This document shows positions 12,471 through 21,805 of a stretch of DNA of 64,000 nt, piece after piece. The stretch is from positions 211,547 to 275,546 of the forward strand of contig JBBHKE010001814.1 in NCBI GenBank assembly GCA_037447655.1, in the 5' to 3' direction. Both the position numbers and the translations under genes were made by a program. The notes under the pieces were generated by a model. That model was given only the letters and a program-made list of their open reading frames with translations, did no database searches and was not told the DNA's origin. How positions within the stretch are numbered: position 1 is the stretch's first letter; the number at the start of each line of letters is the position of its first letter. Source of the stretch: Zygnema cylindricum (lineage: Eukaryota; Streptophyta; Zygnematophyceae; Zygnematales; Zygnemataceae).

Positions 12471-12970
12471 ATGGCAAATTCTGCATGGAAACGCGAAATG
12501 GAGAATGCGTTGAATGTGTTCAAGAAGCGGACTGTGAAATTGGTCAAAAGATTTAATAACCATGTTGCCGCTGTGGATGAAACCATTTCCAAATTGAAAA
12601 TTTAATTGAAAGTTGTCAAAGAAAATGGAAATGTTTCAAATGAGAAATTAGATGAACTTATTAACTAAATTCAAACCAAGATTGATATAAATGACCAAAA
12701 GGGTGAGAGTAGTAAAAGGAATGCCAATTTTAGGGAGGATGATCATGATAAACCTAAGAAGATAAGGGATCTGAAATTGTTTATAAGTGAGGCACCATCG
12801 TTTGATGGTAAGAGGATCGATGAGTTGGATGCTTGGATTTTTCATATAGAATATTATTTGGAGTCTAGAAATTGCGATCGTGATGATTACACTTCTTTTG
12901 CTGTTAACTGTCTGAAAGGCGATGCTCTGATTTGGTATTATATTCAGAGAAGGTCTAAATTGATTCTTGA
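12471..12970 (+). pseudogene. gag fragment of element 1
   Basis: The gag frame opens at ATG 12471 and carries two in-frame TAA codons before the conserved part. The open stretch from 12777 encodes the start of a retrotransposon gag domain (LDAWIFHIEYYLESR, then LKGDALIWYYIQRR). It breaks at 12970, where the foldback element begins. Both TAA codons are also present in copy 2, so they are older than the separation of the copies or were copied between them. Confidence 0.8.
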
Positions 12971-13925
12971 AAGAAGACGCCATGGAACATTGAAAACGAA
13001 ACCGCGAGGAAGCCGCTTCCCCATATCCTACCCTCCTCCCTCCCAAGCTTTTTACTATCCTCGCCTCTAGACTTCGACAAAAGCAATCATGCCCAGAAAT
13101 CGAGGAGAGGAGTGGGAGCACGTGAAGGTTGCAGACGGTGGGATTCTTCTAGCTAACCGATTATGCATCTGTATTCATTATTAGACACGGACAGACGAAA
13201 TTTCATAAAATTATACCTTCGTGCCATTCGAACCCGGATATGTCAAGTGCATAGCGTATCCTAAGGTGAACGACTGGACTACCAGTTAGTGAAGAAGTTC
13301 CGATAAAAGCAGTGTGATAAAAATATTAAGAGTTTATTGTTTTACCGCTCATTTAACGTGAAAAACTTGCAAACTGCGTTATATGTAATAGTTTTTTGTT
13401 TTTTTATGTACGGAATAGTACCATAGGAAATTCTTTAACGATTTTTTGCAATTTGATCAAAAGGTTCAACGCGTATGTTACGTATAATTCGTCGCGTACG
13501 GTACGTTCGCACTAATCGACGTGAACAACTATGCCAGAAACCATAGTTGTTCATAGAGATGAGTGCGAACGTTTCAATCGCAACGAATTATACGTAACGA
13601 ATGCATTGAACCTTTTGAACAAATCGTAAAAAATCGTTAATGAATTTCATCCGTACAATTCCGTACACTTAAAAAAAAAAAATACATATAGCGCGGGTTG
13701 TAAGTCTTCCGTTAAACGAGCGCTAAAAAATTGTAATTATTTCGATAAAAATGCTACTTAATTAAAGTATCTGCTGCAAGTCTTTCATCAACTGGTAACG
13801 AATAATGTAAATTAGACTTCCCTAGGAATCTGTCGCACCCAGGCTCGAACGTCTGTAAGGGCACATTTTTATAAATTTCCGTGATTTTGCGGTTTCGTTT
13901 TCAATATTTCATGGCGCATTCTTTC
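12971..13925. mobile_element. Large foldback (hairpin) element
   Basis: A giant imperfect inverted repeat. The centre is at 13522-13553: TGAACAACTATG, an 8-nt loop, then its exact complement. Arms extend outward through matching blocks (ACGTATAATTCGTCGCG/CAACGAATTATACGTAACG, ACTGGACTACCAGTTAGTGAAG/CATCAACTGGTAAC, and the outer ATTGAAAACGAAACCGC at 12991-13007 with its complement near 13890-13910). The right arm is about 385 bp; the left about 565 bp because it carries about 180 extra bp near 13011-13195. It interrupts the element 1 gag, and gag does not resume to the right. No transposase. Foldback or Mutator-like non-autonomous elements have such long arms; assignment uncertain because no target-site duplication was identified. 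Confidence 0.75.
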
Positions 13926-14717
13926 AAAATTTTTTGAAGAAAACGCCCGTTCAATTTTCAAACTTACCGTGCGAAAATAGTGTGATGTTTCAACTTCTCT
14001 TTTTGAAAATGCCCGTACATTTCTGATGAAGAGACGTACAAGTTCCGTGATATTTATATTCACTTCACTCAACAGAAAGTACCAATAACTACGACGTATC
14101 TTTTCCTTGAATTCCGTACATTTCCGTAAAAAATACCGTACATATTACGGAAATATTGTACTTTTCCCGTAAATTGTCCGTTTCAGTTTAAAGTAGACGT
14201 TTTTTTGCGATTTTCAAACTCGTCACGAATTATACGTTTCAATCGTAAAATTTGAAAAAATCGCACGATTTGAACAACTAAACGGTATAGAATTTTATAT
14301 TCGTCTTCGCACTTGAACTTTCGAACGTTTTGATGGAGAGTCTACGATTGTTAACACAAACAAACATCAGATACCCGACATTGCAAAATTTCATGCCGCC
14401 TTTGTACGAAATACGCATAAAGATAAGGGCGAACTTCCATTAGAGGAAAAGTGGGGTTGTTTACTGGAAGCCGTACTATTTCGTACAGATTCGTACCAAT
14501 TTTTTTTTTGTCTGACGAAACATTGATGAAACATGTTTCCTGGATGGCTCCAATATTATAGGCGTAAGTATTGACCGCTGGATTTTTCACTATTTTTAGA
14601 TTCGCGAAGCAATCGCTCACATCGTCCAGTGTGAAAAGACTCTCCTCAACGAGAAGAGTTTCTTCAAACTATATGATGTGCGCGAAGTACAAACTGGACA
14701 CTGTGCGCGATGTACTG
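13926..14717. other. Unclassified DNA between foldback and hAT-like fragment
   Basis: About 790 bp rich in CCGTACATTT/GTACGG words, with no gene supported. It looks like decayed repeat DNA. Short words such as ACGAATTATACGT are shared with the foldback arms. Confidence 0.4.
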
Positions 14718-14930
14718 CAGAGGTCGCAAAAGTCAAAATTTTACATAATCGAAACCGACCGTATTTTTTTTTTCAAAATCTGGGTAACCGGCGCGCGACC
14801 GGGTTATGTCACGCTCCAAAATTGTTAACCGTTAACCGACCGGCGTTTACAAAAATAAAAGTTAACCGAAAGTCGATTTCTCGCGACTAAACATACCCGC
14901 CCGTAACCGAAAAAGTACAAAATTACAACG
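14718..14930 (-). mobile_element. Truncated hAT-like MITE (same family as 48173-48623)
   Basis: Starts with the terminal repeat CAGAGGTCGCAAA. It then follows the reverse complement of the 48173-48623 element for about 210 bp, through AAACCGACCGT, a T-run, ACCGGGTTATGT and CGATTTCTC. The other end is missing before the LTR at 15010. The right limit is approximate. Confidence 0.75.
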
Positions 14931-15009
14931 CTCGTTGTTGTTAGCGTTAAGCATCTATTACTATTAATGAAAAAATATGATTAGTAACACTATTAAATAC
15001 AAGGAGACT

Positions 15010-15978
15010 TGTAACAGCAATAGCGGATTGAACTTGTTTATAAAGGGGTATTTAGGTTTTATGATTATAGAGTACTAAATTCGGTAGACGTCCGCGAAAG
15101 AATCACGCTATTTTGAGTTATATTTTAAAAGTTATAGCGACGGGTGTATTTAGGTGATAGCGTGGGGTCTTAATAACAACTGGGTATCATTAAAACGGGT
15201 TAAGGGTCAAATTACTACCGAAATTACGCGTGTACGTTTCATAAAGTTCTAACGAAACGTTTAGTATGCACGGTGATTCGTTTCGTACAAATTTTAGTAC
15301 GAAACGTCACTTTTACTTAAGGGAATTTCGTTGGAAGTTTCGCGTGCGAAATTTGTTACGCACGATCGTGCGAAGTCGCGTTTCGTTTGGCGCGCACTTT
15401 TGCACGTAAATGTTACGTAGTGAAACGTAACGTTTGATTGGTTAGTAAAGGGCTAAGTAGTTAGTAAGAGATTTTGCACGTTTTTGCATTGGTCAGTCTA
15501 AGTCTTTGCTTATCAATGATTGGCCCAGGTAAAAGCCTGTTAAAACGGAGCGTTGACTCTGGCTTGGCGAGTCCAGGGCGATGATGGATAAATAGTGAAG
15601 TGTAAGAGGAGAGTAGAAATCTTTTCCTTTGGGAAAAGTTTGTGGAAATTCCGGCTGATCTTGGTCCTGAGCGATTAATACCAAATTCGAGAAAAGGCAT
15701 TTTTGCATTGAAATCTCTTACTAACTAAATAATGTTTTAGTAGTTAAGAGATAGAATTATTAAGAGTGGAGAGTAGAGGAAACACTTTAATTTGAAGGGT
15801 TGAGCCACGAGGGCAAGAGACCAAGCTAATGTTATGTGGACAAAAGCTTCTTCTAATTTAAAGTTTATCCTTATGTGAGTGTTTTCCAATGTGGATGTGT
15901 ATTTTCCAATGTGTGGAATGTGTGGTTGAAATTGATTGAAGTAATGGGATTTTCAGAGAGGTAGGAAATCATGTTACA
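15010..15978 (+). repeat. 5' LTR of element 2 (969 bp)
   Basis: TGTAACA...TGTTACA ends, same length as the LTR at 10726. The preceding DNA differs from that before copy 1. Confidence 0.9.
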
Positions 15979-15980
15979 TA

Positions 15981-15992
15981 TGGTATCAAAGC
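15981..15992 (+). promoter_or_regulatory. Primer-binding site of element 2
   Basis: TGGTATCAAAGC, the same one-mismatch tRNA-iMet site as at 11697, two bases after the LTR. Confidence 0.85.
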
Positions 15993-16754
15993 TTGGTTAA
16001 AAGCCAAAGAGAAGCTTGCTCACCCGAAAATCGACTGCCGTGACCGGTGAGGGTGCTCTAACCCGGGTTGGTGGAACCACAATGTGAGTGGTAGGGGATT
16101 GGAGGGAAACTAAGTGACCACACTGCCAGCGACCGCTGGTTAGATGTGGGGCGTGCTTAGGTCCTCAGGACTAAGGCGGGGTAGGCAATGTAACCATCGC
16201 TGAAGCTCACTCCAATTACCTAGAGGCCAAACAAACTTGCCTTCTCTTAGCAATGATTCATGTGTAGAGGGAGGGCTTGAAGCCAACAAAAGGTGAGGAT
16301 GTGAGGATTAGACAGTAAAAGATCGTGATGTAGTGGGAAGTGGGAAATTTGCTAATGGAGGAGAAGGAAAGTGAAGTACTTTACTTCTTCAAGAGCAAAA
16401 GAGTCCAGAAATGACTCAAAACTTTTCAAACCCTAAATTGTTACCTTTCATTGATTTCAATTTTGCTGTTGCAAAATTTATGGTTAAATCTTACCTTTGA
16501 GAGCTTTCAATTTTGCTATTGCAAAATTTGTGGGGAAATTCTTAACTTCTGTTTCAATGTTGGGAAATTGAAAATTTGAATTTGTACTAACTTACTGTCA
16601 ATGTCTTTTTAATTTCTCAGATCTTGATTTTTTCAAAGGATTTGTTAAGGAGAAGAAGTCTTGGATAGGAGCAATCTAAAGACTTCAAATTTGCATCAAA
16701 TTTCATTGGGAAATTATATTCTATCTTTCTTTTGCTTGATTTCACTGTGTGAAA

Positions 16755-18071
16755 ATGGCAAATTCTGCATGGAAACGCGAAATGGAGAATGCGTTGAATG
16801 TGTTCAAGAAGCGGACTGTGAAATTGGTCAAAAGATTTAATAACCATGTTGCCGCTGTGGATGAAACCATTTCCAAATTGAAAATTTAATTGAAAGTTGT
16901 CAAAGAAAATGGAAATGTTTCAAATGAGAAATTAGATGAACTTATTAACTAAATTCAAACCAAGATTGATATAAATGACCAAAAGGGTGAGAGTAGTAAA
17001 AGGAATGCCAATTTTAGGGAGGATGATCATGATAAACCTAAGAAGATAAGGGATCTGAAATTGTTTATAAGTGAGGCACCATCGTTTGATGGTAAGAGGA
17101 TCGATGAGTTGGATGCTTGGATTTTTCATATAGAATATTATTTGGAGTCTAGAAATTGCGATCGTGATGATTACACTTCTTTTGCTGTTAACTGTCTGAA
17201 AGGCGATGCTCTGATTTGGTATTATATTCAGAGAAGGTCTAAATTGATTCTTGATAATGGTGATTGGGAAAATTTTAAAACCGCGATCAAATCGCGTTTC
17301 TTGTCTGTCACTTTTAAATCCAGAATGGAAGAAAAGTGGTTGAATTGTAAACAGACTGGATCTGTGAAGGATTATATTGTGGAATTTGACTCATCTAGCA
17401 TTCATGTCATAGGTTTGACTGATGAAATGGCTAAATTGCATTTCTTGAACTATTTGAATCCTATATTGAAATCAGAACTAAAACATCAAAAATTTAATAA
17501 TTTGAAAGAATTACAAGATAAGTCATTGGAATTAGAGGATCAGTTGGGGTATAATCGGGAAACTCGATCACTCAGGGGTAATTTGAATGAAGTATCAGAG
17601 TGGGATGAGGAGGAATTTGTTGAACAGGGTCTGAATGCTGGTCTGGTGAATAGGCAAAATATCTTCAGGGGAAATCAAAGGGGTGGACATAGTGTTAATG
17701 TATGAAATAAATATAACAATAGAGGGGGGTACATTTAAAGGCCTAAACCAAGCATTAATGCCCAAAAGCCTAACCTTACCATCCCCACATGCACTATTTG
17801 TCAGAAAAAGGGTCATAGAGCATTTGAGTGTGCACAACTGAAAAAAGATTAACTGTTATAACTGTGGAGAGGAGGGACGTTTTAGTAGAGAGTGCATAAA
17901 ACCTTAAAAGAAAGTCATTTGTTTCAAATGCAGAGGTCCAAATCATTACGCTAAAGACTGTACAGATAAAGGTTCTCTCAAATTAGTCGATGTAAATGAA
18001 GGTCTCCAAGAGGATATTGCATTATACCTAGCTGAGCAGGAAGCCCAAGAGGTGGGAAACGAAAGGACTAA
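16755..18071 (+). pseudogene. gag (capsid and nucleocapsid) of element 2, broken
   Basis: Starts at ATG 16755. Two TAA codons lie before the long open part 17061-17705, which encodes the retrotransposon gag domain. TGA and TAA codons interrupt the tail. The nucleocapsid part has three CX2CX4HX4C zinc-knuckle positions: 17790-17831 (intact), 17854-17895 (in a shifted frame, with the His replaced by Arg) and 17920-17961 (intact). A TAA separates the second and third. Several stops stand where a CAA glutamine codon would fit, i.e. single C-to-T changes. Not translatable as one protein. Confidence 0.85.
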
Positions 18072-18271
18072 CTGAAAGTCCTCAGTTGAGTCAACCGGAT
18101 CCAAAAGTTAAAGATTTAACTTTGGAGGGCAAATTAATGAATGGAAAAGTTAGGATAGATGAATTTATTATGATTCTCACTACACTGCATAGTCTAAAGA
18201 ATCCTTCTGATGAAATTCTCAACAACAGACATATGTTACGATAGTTAAGTAATGATGACACGAAACACAGT

Positions 18272-18619
18272 TTGATAAGATTCGAGTCATTAGTGGAAGA
18301 AAAACCGTTGAGAGTAATGGTTGATTCAGGTGCCACACATAGTTATATTTCATATAAGTTTGTAGAGGAAAATAAAATTCCTACTGTCATAAAGGAAAAA
18401 CCTTTACATGTTCAAGTGGCAAATGGTAATAAGTCCACATTAGACTTACAAACTGACACGATAGAAGTTGATATCCAGGGTCATAAAATGAAATTTGTGT
18501 GTGAAATAATGAATTTGGGAAGTGAAGAACTAATTTTGGGAAAGCCTTGGTTGACTGAACACAATCCTCAAATTAATTGGGAAATTAACACCTTGAAAGT
18601 GAGGTCTGAAAACGGTTAG
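18272..18619 (+). pseudogene. Aspartic protease domain of element 2
   Basis: Open frame with the retropepsin motif DSGATHSYIS near its start and the conserved ILGKPWL block near its end, as in Ty3/Gypsy proteases. It is cut off from gag upstream by a frameshift and a TAG near 18241, and from the RT by a stop and frame change at 18617. The catalytic Asp is retained. Confidence 0.8.
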
Positions 18620-18647
18620 AAGGTTTTGCAAGCATTCTCCTAAGAAA

Positions 18648-19616
18648 TTGCATAGGAATCATATAAATAACATAACCAGATTGGGAGTGGAAGGTTTGAT
18701 ATCTGCTAAACAATTTAAAAAGCACATAAAAGATAAAACAAATCATGTTTTTTTGTTATTAGTAACTAAGGCAGTTACTGATGAAAGGGGGGGAGAAAAC
18801 GCTAACATTGATGTTATCCCTAAATCAGACACCACTAAAACTCTCGAAAAACTAAAATCTGATTTTGTAACTGACATTAATACATCCGATGTTGTTGTTA
18901 AAGATTTGATTTTTGAATTTCAATATGTTTTTCCAAGTGATTTACCTTGGGGAAGGCCACCTTCCCGAGATGTGGAACATGTTATTAACCTTGAAACTGG
19001 ATTCAACCCTCTTGTCACAAGAATTTATAAGCACAGTTTCTTTGACTAGGAGGAATTAAACAAACAGATCAACGAACTCCTAGAGAAATGACATATTCAG
19101 CCCAGCAAATCACCGTACGGAGCACCAGTTATCTTTGTCAAAAACAAGGATGGAACTTTGAGAATGTGTGTCGGTTATCCTAGTCTGAACAAGATTACGG
19201 TGAAGGATAAGTATTCGTTACCTTTAATTTCTGATTTGATAGATCGTTTAAAAGGTGCTAAAGTATTTTCGTTGATTGATATGCGTAGTCGCGTTAATCA
19301 GGTGCCAATTAGAATTGAAGATGTTGATAAAACTGCTTTTAGAACTAGGGTGGGTCATTTCGAATGGATAGTGATGCCATTCGGCTTAACGAATGCACCG
19401 CCTACTTACCAAAGATTAATTAACCAAACCTTTTCAGATTACATAGATGAGTTTGTCCAAGTGTTTATAGATGATATTTTAGTTTACACTGAATCTAAAG
19501 AACAACATATAATTCATTTAAAAAAAGTGTTGGAAAGGTTAAGAGAAAGAAAATTATATGGAAAATTGTCAAAATCTAGTTTCTTAAAAGTGAACAATTA
19601 TTTTTGGGACATATAG
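18648..19616 (+). pseudogene. Reverse transcriptase domain (pol copy A), broken
   Basis: The N-terminal linker and RT fingers lie in 18648-19049, ending at TAG. A further TGA near 19089 precedes the RT core at 19158-19616. The core retains motif A Asp (LIDMRS), the MPFGLTNAP block and the catalytic FIDDILVYT motif. It ends in TAG 19614-19616, created by a one-base frameshift; the next segment continues in another frame from 19604. Confidence 0.88.
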
Positions 19617-20059
19617 TTAGTGGGGAAGGTGTTAAAACAGATCCATCCAAAATTTTAGCAATCCAAAATTGGAAACAACCTACTAATGTCATAGAAGTTA
19701 GATCGTTTTTGGGATTGGCCACTTATTACGGGAAATTTATCAAGAATTTCAATATGATCGCCGCACCTTTGACGGATTTACTTCGGGAGAAGGAGACGTT
19801 TGTGTGGGGAGCTGATCAAGAGGGAGCATTCGAGGAATTAAAAGGGAAGTTGACCTCTGCCCCTACATTGGTATATCATGACCCTGCTGGAGAATTTGAA
19901 GTTCTGATCACTACAGATGCATCTGATAAATGTCTAGGTGCAGTCATAAGTCAAAAAGTCGGCAAACACTTTCATCCTATTGCTTTTGAGTCCAAAAAAT
20001 TCAATGATGTTGAAAAGAACTATACAGCACAAAAAAAGGAATTACTGATGCGTTGGTGA
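19604..20059 (+). pseudogene. RT C-terminus and RNase H, copy A
   Basis: Contains the RT connection region (SFLGLATYYGKFI) and the start of RNase H (TTDASDKCLGAVISQ, with the catalytic Asp). It ends at a premature TGA after a frameshift near 20047. The RNase H remainder (HCDDKTLSYL) continues in another frame, with a TAG at 20128 and a TAA near 20161. Confidence 0.85.
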
Positions 20060-20175
20060 AATGGCGTTGTTATTTGCATAATAAAGAATTTACAGTTCAC
20101 TGTGATGATAAAACACTCTCTTATTTATAGAGATTAAGTGATGCGCAGATTATGACTGGCTAACAGGTTAAGTGG

Positions 20176-21162
20176 ATGCACAAATTAGCATATTTCAAAT
20201 TTAATGTCAAACATATTATTGGGAAGACAAATGTAGTCGCAGATCCTTTGAGTAGATGTTTTGAAATAAGTGTTATGGTTCAAGATGAATTGTTATTAGA
20301 TAGAGCTAGAAATGGTTATGTTAAAGATCCTTATTTTGTTGTGATTTACAAGAATATTTCGGGAGGGAATTTTGACCCATTCAATGAGAGGCATGTCAAA
20401 AATTTTAGACTAGAGGATGGTTTACTGTATTTGCAAATTGATGATAGATTATGCATTCCTGAAGTGGGAGACTTAAGAAAACAAATTTTACGGAAAGCTC
20501 ATGAGCATTTAGGACATCTAGGTCGAGATAAAACTCTTAGTCGATTGCAAAGTAGATTCTTTTGGCCTGGGATGGCAAAGGAGGTGTCAAAACACGTGGA
20601 AAGTTGTGTCCCTTGCCAACAAAGTAAACCCAGTACCCAAAAACCTAAAGGTCTCTTAAAACCTTTGGATATCCCCGAAAGACCGTAGGAATCTGTCAGT
20701 ATGGATTTTATTGTCAGGTTGCCTGCTACATCTAAAATAAATGACAGTATCATGGTCGTAGTCGATAGGTTCTATAAAATGGCAATCTTTAACCATTCTA
20801 AAACGACTCATTCACTTGTAGATATTGCAAAGTTATATTTTGACAACGTGATCACACATCATGGAGTCCCGCTATCTATAATCAATGATAGAGATTCTAA
20901 ATTTACGTCTGCTTTTTGGAAAGAATTACAACAAAATTTAGGCTCTGAATTGAAAATGAGTACCGCTCATCATCCTCAAACAGATAGACAAACAGAAAGG
21001 ATGAACCGTACACTAGAGGAAATGCTTATGACTATTTGCAGTAGAATTCAGAACACAAGGGGATCTAAACTGCCATTAATGGAATTTACATACAATTCAT
21101 GTAAACATGCTAGTACAGGATTCTCACCATTTAAAGTTGCATACGGATACCAACCTAGATAA
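20176..21162 (+). pseudogene. Integrase N-terminus and catalytic core, copy A
   Basis: The H2C2 zinc finger (HEHLGH...CVPCQQ) lies in 20176-20688, ending in a TAG at a position that is normally Trp. The core at 20701-21162 has the DDE triad in context: VVDRF, INDRDSKF and ERMNRTLEE. Copy B has the more usual ISDRDSKF, so the Asn is a change in unit A. A TAA ends the core after YGYQPR. Confidence 0.87.
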
Positions 21163-21264
21163 GCATTGGACTTAATAACAGGGGTCACTCAAGAGAATAG
21201 AGGTTCTGGAACAGAGTTTTGGGTATACGTTCAAACATTTTAGAAAACTGTTCGGGATGCATTA

Positions 21265-21759
21265 GTGGAGGCACAAAGGAGGCAAGAATTAAATGTTAAC
21301 CGCAAACAGGGTGATTGGGTGTTACGCACAAGTGACAAGGTTTTGCTTTCTACAACTCATTACACGTGCAAGATTGAGGGACAATTGGATCCTACGGGGA
21401 AATTTGCTCCTAAGTACATTGGACCATTTACTGTAATTGAGATGATATCGTCAGTTGCTGCCAAATTGGACTTTTCGCCTTCAACAAAAATTCATCTAGT
21501 GATACACATCAGCCAATTGAAACCAGTGAATCTTCGACCAACTGAAGGAGAATTGGGATTGGATCCCTCAATAATTATAAAACTTGAAGTCCATAGATGG
21601 GTAATAGATTGGGTTGGTCAACGGTTCAAGGTCGGCGATACTATATTCTGGCAAGTGCATTATCTAGGAAGGCCTAAGGATGAGTTGACTTTAGAGGATA
21701 TAAATTCTGAGTTTTTACAGTGGTATTGGAGGGATAATAATATAGAAGTCTCGTCTTGA
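21265..21759 (+). pseudogene. Integrase C-terminus with GPY/F and chromodomain-like tail, copy A
   Basis: KYIGPFTVIE is the GPY/F module, and HISQLKPV is the usual block that follows it. The last ~60 residues (RWVIDWVG...FWQVHYLGR..DELTLEDI) have the spacing of a chromodomain: a hydrophobic strand, a W-x-V-x-Y-like core and an E/D-rich helix. This is suggestive, not proven. The frame ends in TGA, about 30 bases before the polypurine tract. Confidence 0.75.
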
Positions 21760-21790
21760 GAATTAGAGGTGTTTTAACTAAGGTCATTTA

Positions 21791-21805
21791 AAAATAAGGA
21801 GGGGA
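21791..21805 (+). promoter_or_regulatory. Polypurine tract, internal copy
   Basis: AAAATAAGGAGGGGA ends unit A and is followed immediately by the duplicated RT sequence instead of an LTR. Confidence 0.8.

Larger units (their letters stand above)
10726..12970 (+). mobile_element. Ty3/Gypsy element 1: 5' LTR, leader and partial gag
   Basis: A 2,245-bp 5' fragment of the same family as the element at 15010, with a constant 4,284-bp offset and no net indel. It comprises a full LTR (10726-11694), primer-binding site, untranslated leader, and gag up to 12970, where similarity stops abruptly at the edge of a foldback element. The flank upstream of the LTR differs from that of copy 2, so the left boundary is a true LTR end, not a duplicated block. 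No pol or 3' LTR of this copy is visible. Confidence 0.85.
19247..21805 (+). repeat. Pol tandem duplication, unit A
   Basis: A 2,559-bp unit from within RT motif A to the end of the polypurine tract, followed directly by unit B. I count about 14 substitutions and no indels between units (about 0.5%). All frame-breaking lesions I checked are shared. Confidence 0.95.

Noticed and set aside
13200-13310. tRNA-like sequence with GGGTTCGAAT (B-box-like) on the minus strand
   Set aside because: No cloverleaf or acceptor stem could be drawn, and the block is part of the foldback arm with a diverged partner at 13780-13860.
10726-17254. Simple 4.3-kb segmental duplication of the LTR-gag block
   Set aside because: Similarity starts exactly at the LTR terminus and the outer flanks differ, which fits separate insertions better.
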